The position numbers were made by a program, and so were the translations under genes. Of a DNA stretch of 33,870 nt, positions 8,440 through 16,934 are shown piece after piece. The first letter of the stretch is position 1. The number at the start of each line of letters is the position of its first letter. Source of the DNA: a virus. The stretch covers positions 1 to 33,870 of the IMG/VR virus record IMGVR_UViG_3300046048_000569; one strand, given 5' to 3'. The notes under the pieces are model-generated. The model did not search any database and was not told the DNA's origin. It saw nothing but the letters and a program-made list of their open reading frames with translations.

Positions 8440-9663
8440 CTAGAGCCTCCGTTTTGACGTGGCTACCTCTGCAGTCACGTCGTAAACCTGAAAATCGGCC
8501 CCGTCGATATTACGGATGGTGAAGCGCCAGTATCGAGAAGAGAGTCCACGACCCACTTTCAAGCGGTTGTTACGCGGAGCGTCCATCTCGCGCTTTTCCA
8601 TGGCGTAAGTATACACCTCCTGGGGTGCATCGTAAGTCTCCACATCAAATTCCAGTTCGCCACCGGTATAGCCTACAAAGATATCCGAAACTCGCTTGGT
8701 CTGTTCCTGGTCAAAGTCAAGAAAACCTGTCTGCACCTCCGCCGTCACGTCGCGACCCTCGTCATCTTCGCCGGTCAAAGCATAGACCCCAGCAGGCGAA
8801 GTGGCATACAACACCCCATCGTGTACAGCCATGGAGTTGAAGCCGAAATTGTTATATGCGGAGAGCCCGGTAGTTTCTGTATTGAAGACCCAGGCCACGG
8901 CGTCGAAGTCCGCAGCCCAGTAGCTGTCGCGGATAATCACGGTATCTGTAGCCGTGTTGTTGTACACGCTGCTGGCGAAAGACACCCGGTCGGAAATAGT
9001 GAACTCGGACGACAGTTCCTCGAACGTAGACACGGTATTCGTCAACGTATCCGTTACCTGCAGAGCCGAGCCCGCAGTCTGAGTCGTGGTCAGGGTGTAG
9101 CTTTCCGTATCGTCGATGGTCAGTACGCTGGTCGCCTGTTCGAACTGGCCCGCCAGTGCCCTGCCATCTACTGCCAGTATGCTTTTTGCAGTGACGTTAA
9201 ACGTGGCCGCAGCGGTAGTAGCCCTGCCATTGACTACCAGAGCCTCGATGGCGCTGGTCGTACGGCCCAGAACATAGGCTTCTGAAATCGAAAGGGTGCC
9301 ACGAACGTTGACAGTAATAGAAGAAAAGACAGACGACTTGGCCAATAGCGGTTTAGCCCGGACTGAAGTGGTCCAGGAAACGGGTCCTGCAGCCGAGCTG
9401 GCATAGAGTACTTCGGTAACGGGGATCGAGCTGTAGTAGGTGACCGTCTCATCGATGGTCATGCTGTCGGAGACAGAACGAACTTCGATATACCGGATAC
9501 GCGCGGTACAGACTACAGTTTCTGTCGTCTCCTGAGTAAACGAGCCTACGAAGGTACCGGTGACCAGTAACGTGCTTTTAGCAGAGAAAAAGTCCGTTTC
9601 CCCGGTCGCAGACTGTGTTAAGGCAGGTAGGGTTTGGGAAATAGAACCAACATGGTCTGTCAT
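8440..9663 (-). CDS. Tail protein with conserved-type C-terminal beta domain
   Basis: This 407-residue protein has an N-terminal part (about 1-235) of low-complexity strands rich in Thr, Ser, Val and Ala with weakly repeated units (SVLTIDDTESYT, ALQVTDTLTN, SEFTISDRVSFA), somewhat like a degenerate version of the fibre repeat. The C-terminal part (about 240-407: AWVFNTETTGLSAYNNFGFNS, DGVLYATSPAGVYAL, VQTGFLDFDQEQTKRV, VGRGLSSRYWRFTIRN) has the look of a common podovirus tail protein domain. It probably forms part of the tail tip with the hub at 14113. The start ATG 9663 is the left side of a divergent gap; the ribosome binding site is weak (GGGA). Its TAG stop is directly beside the next gene's GGAGG. 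Confidence 0.65.
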   Translation of the reverse strand: MTDHVGSISQTLPALTQSATGETDFFSAKSTLLVTGTFVGSFTQETTETVVCTARIRYIEVRSVSDSMTIDETVTYYSSIPVTEVLYASSAAGPVSWTTSVRAKPLLAKSSVFSSITVNVRGTLSISEAYVLGRTTSAIEALVVNGRATTAAATFNVTAKSILAVDGRALAGQFEQATSVLTIDDTESYTLTTTQTAGSALQVTDTLTNTVSTFEELSSEFTISDRVSFASSVYNNTATDTVIIRDSYWAADFDAVAWVFNTETTGLSAYNNFGFNSMAVHDGVLYATSPAGVYALTGEDDEGRDVTAEVQTGFLDFDQEQTKRVSDIFVGYTGGELEFDVETYDAPQEVYTYAMEKREMDAPRNNRLKVGRGLSSRYWRFTIRNIDGADFQVYDVTAEVATSKRRL

Positions 9664-9691
9664 TAAAGGTTCCCAACGTTATAATAGGCCT

Positions 9692-9721
9692 AGTATACAT
9701 AGGATAACCAGCTAATGTCTA
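9692..9721 (-). promoter_or_regulatory. Possible promoter in the 51-base divergent gap
   Basis: On the minus strand TAGACA, 18 bases and TATACT are found, a fair sigma-70-like match, oriented to the 407-residue gene. On the plus strand TATAAT stands at 9680-9685 without a clear -35 box, oriented to the orphan gene. The gap must hold a plus-strand start of transcription if the orphan is expressed on its own, but neither element is strong. Confidence 0.3.
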
Positions 9722-12186
9722 AGGCTCCTCCTGCGCTACGGTTTCATGGTAATAAGGCCGCGGGTTTTCGCCATATTCGTCGCGGAATGGTCGAGTTATT
9801 CCGGACTGAAATGATCCAGGAACGCTCCGGAGTCCCCATTATGAAGCGTACCGTGGAGGTCAGTGACTACACGACTATTACGGTTGAAATTCAGGGAGAT
9901 CAGAAGATCATCCATATTTATTGCAATCCGCCTGAATTACCCGAAATCATAGAGCCTATACCCGAGGAAGAAGAGCCCGAAGTATACCGCTGCCCCTCCG
10001 CCTTCCTGATTCGGTCCGACGAACGGGGTCAATCGCTGGCCCCAGGCAGTACCTACGAACGCCCTAGTGGATACGTAGTCGGATATAACTACATAAAAGA
10101 CCAGTGGCGGTTGATGACGATCCGCACTAACGGGAGCATACTCGATACCCCCGTAGCGGGTAACGTCGGTTGGTATCATATCGATGATCCCGACGGTACA
10201 CATTCGAAGTGCGACGTAGTCTCGTGGCGTGGCCCTTCAGGACCTGGTCCACTATGCCCCATGACAGGCGGTAGTCCTGCTTGGCAAAATCCAGATGTTT
10301 ACCGGGCAATCAGTTGGTTCGGAGGTTATGTATATTTTCAAGGGCGACGTTGGGTGACGCCACTCAATACTATGTTAGGGGCTTGTGTTCTGAAAGCCCC
10401 TGATGCGAATAACGTTTATCATAAATACATGTACGTACATACGGCTTCCATATATGACACCGCCGTATCCTGGTACAAAGAACTGGCCTTCGAACGCGTA
10501 TACCGCGCAAAGTTAAGCCATGTGCTGGCCTCAGGTGAAAACGATGTCAACTGGGAACTCGTAAAAACCTTGACGCACGCGGAGCTGATCGCGGAATGCC
10601 CCTTCCCCTATACAACAGTACAGGGTAGCCAGCCTATCTACGCTCCTCGCAGCACTGATTACATTGATAAGGACGGCTTCATCTACTGTCTCCGCACTTA
10701 TTCAATGCAAGCCCTCCCCACCCACTGGGCGCGTGAGACCACCATATTTTTGAAAATGAACATACGTGATTTATCATACGAAATTCTAAGCACGGGTTAT
10801 GGCAGTATGCCGATGGGCAGTTTCAATGTTAATAACCCAGGTAATGCATACGTAAATACCTATGGACGACTGGAATTTCCGGGTGACTCGGGTTCTGTTT
10901 CTGGTAGCGAATCTTTTTCGAATGTGGATAATCCCTGGATTTTTTTCGTTTATGCCGGGACCCAGGATTTATATTACCTGGCTCTGGCCAATGAGTGGAG
11001 CGGCTCAAGTTCACGGAGCGCTTCGTTTGCGGAAGATGACGGAACCACCTTCGCTAATTCAGGCTTTATAACCGGCTATACACAAGTCGTCGTCTATAAA
11101 AACCACAACCCGATAAAATGGATTCCAATAATGCGTATCGAGCAAGTAAGCACAGCAGTGCAATTCCTGGCTCAATACGGGGGGTTAGATCCCGTAGAAA
11201 TTTCTATGAACTCTACCGTATATCGCTACGGGGCTATGCTCCTGGATTATCACCCCGAAATTCCAGATTCCCTCACATCGATAACTTGGGAAACTCAATA
11301 CGGAGTTTCTGAGCAGGGGGGAAGTGCCCTCTACAATTTTACTCTGTTACAAGGAGATAGAACGGTGCAAACCCATTCTATTACCTACCCAACAAAACTC
11401 GCCAGCTATGGTGGTTATACCCATGCTAGCACTCGGTTAGGGTTAGAACGTCTTGTAGATTGGGCGGACGATGGGGATTACACGCCTGAAAACTATATAG
11501 GTTTTTGTACCTACAAACAGGATGTATTAAATAATTTTGGTGCTTCACCTGGCTGGAACGGGGTAATCCAGCTCGAATTAGGTGCTTATCAGGGCTTTTA
11601 CCTCAATACAGGTATGTTGTATGCCTCTGGTGTCCCCAGTTTTGGAGCACGGCAATATGGTTCCATCGGGCCTTGGCACATATTAGCCGACACATCTACA
11701 GACTGCGGTGCGTACGGTTTTTCCTGGGACTTTTTTGTCCCTTGGACTGACGGAGACCCCGGAGGACCCCCCTCGACACCTAAACTTGCTTACGCTATAC
11801 ACCGTCCCGTAAAAGGAGGGCAAAAACCCTATTTATGGTTGCGGCGCAAAGTAGAACTTAACACGTTATATCGCCCCCTCGCTGACGGAGGGGCCACTTA
11901 TGATGGTGACAGTACCGGTATTGGAATGTCTGATCTGGGTGGTGACGCAGAAAACCAGGATCAGCCCTACGCTATTTACCAAGCTGGGCAAACTTTTAAT
12001 CAAGTCTTTATTGCGGTAACTCATCCTACGGGGGGTATCGAAAGCGTCGATGATCCCAGCCATACTTCAGAACCGCATTTCAAAGACAAGTTCTGGGAAC
12101 TGGACTCTAATTTTATTTCAGCAGAAGTGCTGAATAAATTAACCGGCGACGAAGATAACGTGTTTTTTGACATAGGTATATTATAA
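9715..12186 (+). CDS. Orphan 823-residue protein on the opposite strand
   Basis: This is the only plus-strand gene in the window and it breaks the minus-strand run of tail genes. The N-terminus (FHGNKAAGFRHIRRGM) is basic, residues about 30-60 look like a small strand domain, and a Pro/Glu linker (PPELPEIIEPIPEEEEPE) leads to about 730 residues very rich in Trp, Tyr, Gly and Ser with many short strands, a composition seen in beta-helix or propeller-like receptor-binding proteins. No signal peptide, membrane segment, catalytic motif or HExxH is visible. GC content is lower than in neighbours (about 43-53 percent in lines counted by hand, against 58 percent in sampled portal and rod-gene lines). 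ATG 9715 has AGGA ten bases upstream. A host-range or superinfection-type moron gene, or a second-strand adhesin, is possible; I do not recognise the family. Confidence 0.72.
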   Translation: MSKAPPALRFHGNKAAGFRHIRRGMVELFRTEMIQERSGVPIMKRTVEVSDYTTITVEIQGDQKIIHIYCNPPELPEIIEPIPEEEEPEVYRCPSAFLIRSDERGQSLAPGSTYERPSGYVVGYNYIKDQWRLMTIRTNGSILDTPVAGNVGWYHIDDPDGTHSKCDVVSWRGPSGPGPLCPMTGGSPAWQNPDVYRAISWFGGYVYFQGRRWVTPLNTMLGACVLKAPDANNVYHKYMYVHTASIYDTAVSWYKELAFERVYRAKLSHVLASGENDVNWELVKTLTHAELIAECPFPYTTVQGSQPIYAPRSTDYIDKDGFIYCLRTYSMQALPTHWARETTIFLKMNIRDLSYEILSTGYGSMPMGSFNVNNPGNAYVNTYGRLEFPGDSGSVSGSESFSNVDNPWIFFVYAGTQDLYYLALANEWSGSSSRSASFAEDDGTTFANSGFITGYTQVVVYKNHNPIKWIPIMRIEQVSTAVQFLAQYGGLDPVEISMNSTVYRYGAMLLDYHPEIPDSLTSITWETQYGVSEQGGSALYNFTLLQGDRTVQTHSITYPTKLASYGGYTHASTRLGLERLVDWADDGDYTPENYIGFCTYKQDVLNNFGASPGWNGVIQLELGAYQGFYLNTGMLYASGVPSFGARQYGSIGPWHILADTSTDCGAYGFSWDFFVPWTDGDPGGPPSTPKLAYAIHRPVKGGQKPYLWLRRKVELNTLYRPLADGGATYDGDSTGIGMSDLGGDAENQDQPYAIYQAGQTFNQVFIAVTHPTGGIESVDDPSHTSEPHFKDKFWELDSNFISAEVLNKLTGDEDNVFFDIGIL

Positions 12187-12189
12187 AGC

Positions 12190-12210
12190 AGGGGGGCGGA
12201 GAACCCCCCT
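12190..12210. terminator. Shared hairpin between convergent genes
   Basis: AGGGGGG and CCCCCCT (7 pairs) with a seven-base loop stand between the end of the plus-strand gene (12186) and the end of the minus-strand gene (12235). Minus-strand readout is followed by GCTTTATAAT, a partial U-rich tract; plus-strand readout has a weak tail. It could work in both directions. Confidence 0.5.
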
Positions 12211-12234
12211 ACCTGGCTCTTGGTACTATCCTAC

Positions 12235-12855
12235 TCAGACGTGGTCGAGATCAATCGTATAAACGAGATTAAACACATCCGTGTTTGCGAGATTACGCGT
12301 TGCCGTGAACTTAGTAATTGACATGGCATAACCCGTGTAGTTGGTACGTCCGGACTGCGTGGTCATCCAGGCCCCGTTTACAACACAGGTGGTCGTGGTC
12401 GAGATCGTGAAAGCTGCAGGCGTGGTCGAATTCACCAGTTCGGTATTTACCGTATCGATGGCATCACTGGCCCAGGCGATACGGGTCGCTGACGTGTAGC
12501 CGCCTGGATCACCACTTTGGGCCTGGATTTCCGAATACGTGGCGTTGTAGGTCGCTGCGGTCACCGCAGAATCCTCAGCACCCGTGCCGGAATGGAGGCC
12601 CAGATAGAACGACGTGGTCTGGGTAGGCGTACCTTTGAAAACAACCCCCAGCATGTAGTTCTGTCCTTCCAGGGGGATTACGTTGCAATCTCTGCGCACA
12701 TCGGATTCCTGACCGGTGATCCAGTGCTCGTATACCCCAGACATATACGCACTGGCGCGGGGGAAGTAAACACCCGATTCGGTGCGCTCGTATTTATGAT
12801 TATCCACATAGCCTTGAAATTCTCGTCTATGCTTACTAAGGTTTTTACCAATCAC
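12235..12855 (-). CDS. Unknown structural protein with GTG start
   Basis: The predicted protein has 206 residues. GTG 12855 is chosen as start because AGGAG lies seven bases upstream; an in-frame TTG at 12885 would put this site inside the gene. The N-terminus is basic (IGKNLSKHRREFQGYVDNHKY) and the rest is beta-rich (NYMLGVVFKGTP, SFYLGLHSGTG, AFTISTTTTCVVNGAWM, VFNLVYTIDLDHV). Two Cys are present. It faces the opposite-strand gene across a 48-base gap with a hairpin. The layout resembles other small phage tail-tip or neck proteins, but I cannot name a family. Confidence 0.6.
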   Translation of the reverse strand: MIGKNLSKHRREFQGYVDNHKYERTESGVYFPRASAYMSGVYEHWITGQESDVRRDCNVIPLEGQNYMLGVVFKGTPTQTTSFYLGLHSGTGAEDSAVTAATYNATYSEIQAQSGDPGGYTSATRIAWASDAIDTVNTELVNSTTPAAFTISTTTTCVVNGAWMTTQSGRTNYTGYAMSITKFTATRNLANTDVFNLVYTIDLDHV

Positions 12856-12865
12856 GATGAGTCTC

Positions 12866-14113
12866 CTAAATAGTAGTTGAATCAAGAGCCGCGCCGGTCT
12901 GCACCAGCTTGTTTGAGTTTACAGCAGTTAACACCTGTTTTCGACCATCTCGTATCAAAACAGTAGAACAACCTTGCGTGTATGCAGGCAATTTTACTTG
13001 CCCCGCATTGGGACGAAGAATTTCTCCAGAAGGGAGTCCGATCAGGTAACCCGACTCCGTGAGCCAGATTGCGACGGTGTCATAATTCGCTAATTCACCG
13101 CCGAAATAGGCACCCGATATGGTCTGACCCGTGTTGAAGATCGCTCTTTCCGGAGAAACGAGCTCCACGCTCCATTCGGTCGGGTCCTGGCCCTTATAGA
13201 AATAGACTCCGGTCCGGTCACCGATGAACACTCCGTTCCCTACCGGTTCCAGCAACGTGACGTAACCCTGCATGGAAACGAAGTTATCTGGATGATATAG
13301 ATGTGGACGGAACGCCTCGGTATAGTATACGTAGCCATCAAGCGTCCCGATCAGCAGCCGTGCATTAAAGCCCCGGATCACGTTGCCGAACGGAGGCGGT
13401 TCCAGTCCCTGCGTCTCCGCTTGCCGCCCTTCCTCGGGGGCCAGGATCTGCAATGACGTGGTATCGGCATCAATCTCTGCTGCCTGACGCAGTTCGCTGC
13501 CATTGGCCGTGGTCATGTAAAACCGGTACCGGTAACCCGACAATACCATCAACATGGTACATCCAATGCCCTGACCCGCTTCCAGATCCAGAGTCACCAG
13601 CTTGCTCAATCCAGACTCCTCGCCATCTGGGTCCACCAACGTGTACGCAACGCCGTACGTTCCCTCTTCCATATCCCCCGAGGCGATAACCCGGAACTCC
13701 ACTTCGATCGAGGGCAAGGGCACCCCGATCGGTTTGGGAGTACCGCTGGTCGGTAGGAACATGCAGGAAAAACTGGGGTTCATGGCATATAGGACTCGGT
13801 TCACTTCCGTAAACGAAGTGGTGTATGCATCCGTCATGCTGGTCATGGGTAAAAACGTCGCCGTGGCCGTATCGTATCGACCCAGTTCGTTCTTACGACA
13901 TAGCATGGTCCAGCCCCGCGAGGTCTCGTACATGCTATGGTAACCCGTCCCGGCCAGCTGCAAAGTAGCTCCTTTGCGTCGACTGACGTTGTTACGCGAA
14001 TCAATATCTACGTTCACTGCTTTGCGAACGAACATATTATCCTCAACTGCTAGTGCTGTTTCATCTGCCAGTTGATTGACACCAACAATTCTAGGAAGCT
14101 TTACTTGTGTCAT
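12866..14113 (-). CDS. Beta-propeller-like tail hub or nozzle protein
   Basis: The 415-residue protein opens TQVKLPRIVGVNQLADET, followed by a KAVNVDIDSRNNVSRRKGAT segment, which is the characteristic start of a family of podovirus tail proteins with repeated beta strands (YETSRGWTMLCRKNELGRYD, VNRVLYAMNPS, ARLLIGTLDGYVYYTE, FIGDRTGVYFYKG). The repeated pattern of strands with a Gly-rich turn every 40-60 residues resembles propellers such as that of the T7 nozzle; P22 gp10-type hub proteins are another possible match. It would lie at the tail tip below the adaptor. GGAG is eight bases upstream of ATG 14113. Its TAG stop is part of the next gene's ribosome binding region. Confidence 0.65.
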   Translation of the reverse strand: MTQVKLPRIVGVNQLADETALAVEDNMFVRKAVNVDIDSRNNVSRRKGATLQLAGTGYHSMYETSRGWTMLCRKNELGRYDTATATFLPMTSMTDAYTTSFTEVNRVLYAMNPSFSCMFLPTSGTPKPIGVPLPSIEVEFRVIASGDMEEGTYGVAYTLVDPDGEESGLSKLVTLDLEAGQGIGCTMLMVLSGYRYRFYMTTANGSELRQAAEIDADTTSLQILAPEEGRQAETQGLEPPPFGNVIRGFNARLLIGTLDGYVYYTEAFRPHLYHPDNFVSMQGYVTLLEPVGNGVFIGDRTGVYFYKGQDPTEWSVELVSPERAIFNTGQTISGAYFGGELANYDTVAIWLTESGYLIGLPSGEILRPNAGQVKLPAYTQGCSTVLIRDGRKQVLTAVNSNKLVQTGAALDSTTI

Positions 14114-14134
14114 CTCTTATCTCCATAGTGCGCC

Positions 14135-14169
14135 GCGGCGGGGTTGAGGAGCCGGATCAACCCCGCTGC
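14135..14169. promoter_or_regulatory. Long hairpin between collagen fibre and hub gene
   Basis: A 13-base-pair stem with one G-T pair (arms 14135-14147 and 14157-14169) and a nine-base loop fills the middle of an 88-base gap. There is no U-run after it on the minus strand. It may act as a weak terminator or message-stability element before the gene at 14113. Confidence 0.4.
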
Positions 14170-14201
14170 GACGGCTTCCGAAGGTTTTTACACCCCCAGC
14201 A

Positions 14202-16928
14202 TTAATCATGCTGATCTGCCGCACCGTATCGCCTCCAGTAGGTGATTTCGATGCCGATCAGTCCAGCTTCAGCCGTATTTGTATCCGTAGTCCCTTTACG
14301 TTTGATGTAAAAAATATTGTTAGCCTGTGTCGTATCACCGCTACCCAGATAGTACATGTACGTACTCTGCCATTCCGTACCAGAGGAAACCCAGTTGTCG
14401 TGGTAATTCGTAACCTGGTAATCCCAGAGCGTGCCGTTCGGTGTATGCGTTGTCGCAACTCCTGTAGTTTGCATGGTCTGGTTAACCAGATCGCTGTTAT
14501 CCAAGGATTTCGAATCTACTTGCCAGATAACGGTGCCGGTGTCGGCACTGGCGTTCAGGACGTAATGCAGCTTGTAAAGAATGCTGGGAAAGAAAGCGTA
14601 ATCCCAGTTGTCTGGAAGAACCAACGAAAAATAGATGGATTCGTCTGTTGAAGCATCGAACCAAGCCACCGGCAGGTTAACACGTGGTGCCGTAGTACTA
14701 GTGCTGGGATCGATGATCGTTATTGCCGAACAAGGCGTTACATAAGCCGTAGTATTTGGCAGGTACATCTGGGTAACCGGAATGAACTTCGTAACTCGCC
14801 CTGCGCCTGCCCACGGGTCTCTGCTCAAGGGTTCCCAATACAGATCGTTTTTATTATCCAGATCCGCATAGGGATTCGAGTTACTGGCAGAAGTCAGGTG
14901 GTCTTGTTTTGCTCGAAACAGCCCTTTGATTGTACGTCCTGGGTTCGTACTGCCCTCGGTATAGGAATAGTCGACTACCTGGTTTTTCTTGATAATGTCG
15001 TTGCCAGAATTTATCGTAAACCAGTTCCCCAGATAACCCAGATTGCCCGCTAAATAGGTAAATTCTGTATCCCAATAAATTCCTGCAGTAGAACTGGGAT
15101 ACTTGCTGTTACTGGTATTGAAATTAGTAATTCCCGTAGCGGTGTAATAAAGGTTCCCATCAGCACCTAGCGTGAAGTTATACGCTTCCAGAACCACCGT
15201 AGAAGGTGAAACGGGGGTAACCACCAACCCGCCACCACTACCACCACTTTGATCTTGCCAGCTGACGTCGTAATCCGTTGAACTGTTCTTAACGATAACC
15301 TGGTCTACCGTACCACCTGCAGGCACACCGGAACCGGGGACGCCTTGTGAGCCTTGTGCCCCTTGCTCTGCGATAAAAGCCCAGTAAGTCGTCCAGTTAG
15401 CTCCCGCACCCGGTTCCGTCAGCCCAGAGGAAGCGTGATTCAGAATGCAGCGGTAAGAACTCCCGTCATGGAACAATGCGTCATCGACTACGTAGTTCCC
15501 CGAAACAGACCAGAGTCCGTTATCCCAGACCAGTCCGGGATCCCCCTGTGGGCCGGTAGCACCCGTGTCGCCCGTTGCGCCCGTGTCACCTTGCGGACCC
15601 GTAGCTCCTGTGGCCCCAATTCGGGAGACAGACAAGTCGACCTGACCACTGTTGTTGAAGATAGTGCCGTTACTGGCGAGATAAGTAACCACAAACGTGT
15701 GGTACGCCCCACTATCGGTGTTGGACACCACGGTGTATTGGGCAAAGCGAGACTGGGTAGAAGCGCTGCGAAACTGCAGTACGTCACCAGGAACGATGGT
15801 GTCCAGAGACGCATCAAAATCTGCCCCATAGTAATCCGTATCGTTAACCCAGATCGTCGTAACCAGAGAATACGTCGCGTTGTTAAATCGGAAACGTCCC
15901 GTAACAGGAGGTGCAGTAAAGGTCTGCGTAAACTGGTAACGGGTTGAAAACCCTCCAGCTGTGCCACGCGGTCCTTCAGGCCCCGCAGGACCCGTCGCTC
16001 CAGTAGCTCCGGTATCTCCCTTAGCACCAGTATCCCCCTGAATACCTTGTGGTCCTTGCGGGCCTGTTGATCCTTGCGGACCGGTATCACCCGTAAGACC
16101 CTGGATACCCTGCGGGCCAGTAGCGCCCTGCAGGCCCTGGATACCCTGGTCTCCTTTCTGAGCCAGCAATTCCCAGACAGTCTGCCAGGCTACCCCGACA
16201 TCGGGTTCGGTATCCGCAACGGCTGTATGGTCAGCTATGCATCGATATGAAGACCCGTTGTGCGAAAGCGCGTTGGTTTCGACGTACCCCGTCGACAAAA
16301 CCCAACCGCCGTTAACCCAAATCAGACCGGGTTCACCATCGGCTCCAGGAGCGCCCGCAGCTCCGTCAGCTCCGTCAGCTCCTGCGGGGCCTTGGTCCCC
16401 CTGAATGCCTTGTGGACCCTCCGGTCCTTCCGGTCCCGTTAATCCCTGGGGCCCCTGGATACCCTGTAAGCCCTGCGGGCCTTGAGGGCCTTCTGGACCA
16501 GTTGCACCAGTATCTCCCTGCGGGCCTTGCAGCCCTTGCAATCCTTGAGGGCCTTGCGGGCCCTCCGGACCTGTTGGTCCAGTTGCGCCAGTGTCACCTT
16601 GAACTCCTTGTATCCCTTGGATACCCTGCTCACCCTGAATACCTTGAATACCCTGTGGCCCTTGCGGTCCTTCAGGACCGGTAGCCCCTGTATCGCCCTT
16701 TGGCCCCGCAGGTCCGGTTCCTCCTGCCCCCGCGGTGAGGAATCCCATGAACTCATCAGCGACGTAAAGAAGCTGATTGAAAGGGGATTCAATGGTAATT
16801 AATCCTACATCCGCACCCGTTTCGATCTGCAATATTTCGCTGGTATCTGCCGTCAAACCCAGCGCTCGCTTCTCCTCGTGTACGGCAATGAGTTCCTCGG
16901 GTCCTTCGTAGTCTATGAATTTAGCCAT
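14202..16928 (-). CDS. Collagen-like tail fibre with alternating sugar-binding-type modules
   Basis: This 908-residue protein is a mosaic. Residues 1-66 are the N-terminal anchor. G-X-Y triplets (GPQGPQG, GDTGATG types) fill about 69-201, 258-325, 438-465 and 523-534, and would form triple helices, so the fibre should be a trimer. Between them lie two similar modules of about 55 residues (202-256 and 466-522) with a Wxxxx[17 protein letters not shown] pattern like small carbohydrate-binding modules, and a beta domain (326-437). A linker ([19 protein letters not shown]) common in phage fibres follows, then a 340-residue C-terminal head, rich in Trp, Tyr and Thr, which is the likely receptor-binding part. 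ATG 16928 lies seven bases after the previous stop, behind a weak GGGGA site. Confidence 0.82.
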   Translation of the reverse strand: MAKFIDYEGPEELIAVHEEKRALGLTADTSEILQIETGADVGLITIESPFNQLLYVADEFMGFLTAGAGGTGPAGPKGDTGATGPEGPQGPQGIQGIQGEQGIQGIQGVQGDTGATGPTGPEGPQGPQGLQGLQGPQGDTGATGPEGPQGPQGLQGIQGPQGLTGPEGPEGPQGIQGDQGPAGADGADGAAGAPGADGEPGLIWVNGGWVLSTGYVETNALSHNGSSYRCIADHTAVADTEPDVGVAWQTVWELLAQKGDQGIQGLQGATGPQGIQGLTGDTGPQGSTGPQGPQGIQGDTGAKGDTGATGATGPAGPEGPRGTAGGFSTRYQFTQTFTAPPVTGRFRFNNATYSLVTTIWVNDTDYYGADFDASLDTIVPGDVLQFRSASTQSRFAQYTVVSNTDSGAYHTFVVTYLASNGTIFNNSGQVDLSVSRIGATGATGPQGDTGATGDTGATGPQGDPGLVWDNGLWSVSGNYVVDDALFHDGSSYRCILNHASSGLTEPGAGANWTTYWAFIAEQGAQGSQGVPGSGVPAGGTVDQVIVKNSSTDYDVSWQDQSGGSGGGLVVTPVSPSTVVLEAYNFTLGADGNLYYTATGITNFNTSNSKYPSSTAGIYWDTEFTYLAGNLGYLGNWFTINSGNDIIKKNQVVDYSYTEGSTNPGRTIKGLFRAKQDHLTSASNSNPYADLDNKNDLYWEPLSRDPWAGAGRVTKFIPVTQMYLPNTTAYVTPCSAITIIDPSTSTTAPRVNLPVAWFDASTDESIYFSLVLPDNWDYAFFPSILYKLHYVLNASADTGTVIWQVDSKSLDNSDLVNQTMQTTGVATTHTPNGTLWDYQVTNYHDNWVSSGTEWQSTYMYYLGSGDTTQANNIFYIKRKGTTDTNTAEAGLIGIEITYWRRYGAADQHD
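15534..16724 (-). repeat. Collagen-type G-X-Y repeat blocks
   Basis: Three main runs of nine-base triplet repeats code for Gly-X-Y: 16326-16724, 15954-16157 and 15534-15617. They are separated by coding sequence for globular modules. The longer runs use GPQGPQG, GIQG and GDTGATG units; X-Y is rich in Pro-Gln, Asp-Thr and Ala-Thr. Confidence 0.9.
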
Positions 16929-16934
16929 GGTTCA

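Noticed and set aside
12856-12885. TTG start at 12885 for the 12235 gene, and TTG starts at 29686 and 33031
   Set aside because: In each case a good ribosome binding site lies inside the longer version and fits a later start (GTG 12855, ATG 29668, ATG 33019).
14165-14196. Plus-strand terminator suggested by a T-run after the 14135-14169 hairpin
   Set aside because: The T-run is about 15 bases after the stem and no plus-strand gene ends here.
14202-16928. Target region of a diversity-generating retroelement in a fibre gene
   Set aside because: No reverse transcriptase, no template repeat and no adenine-biased variable region was seen in the window.
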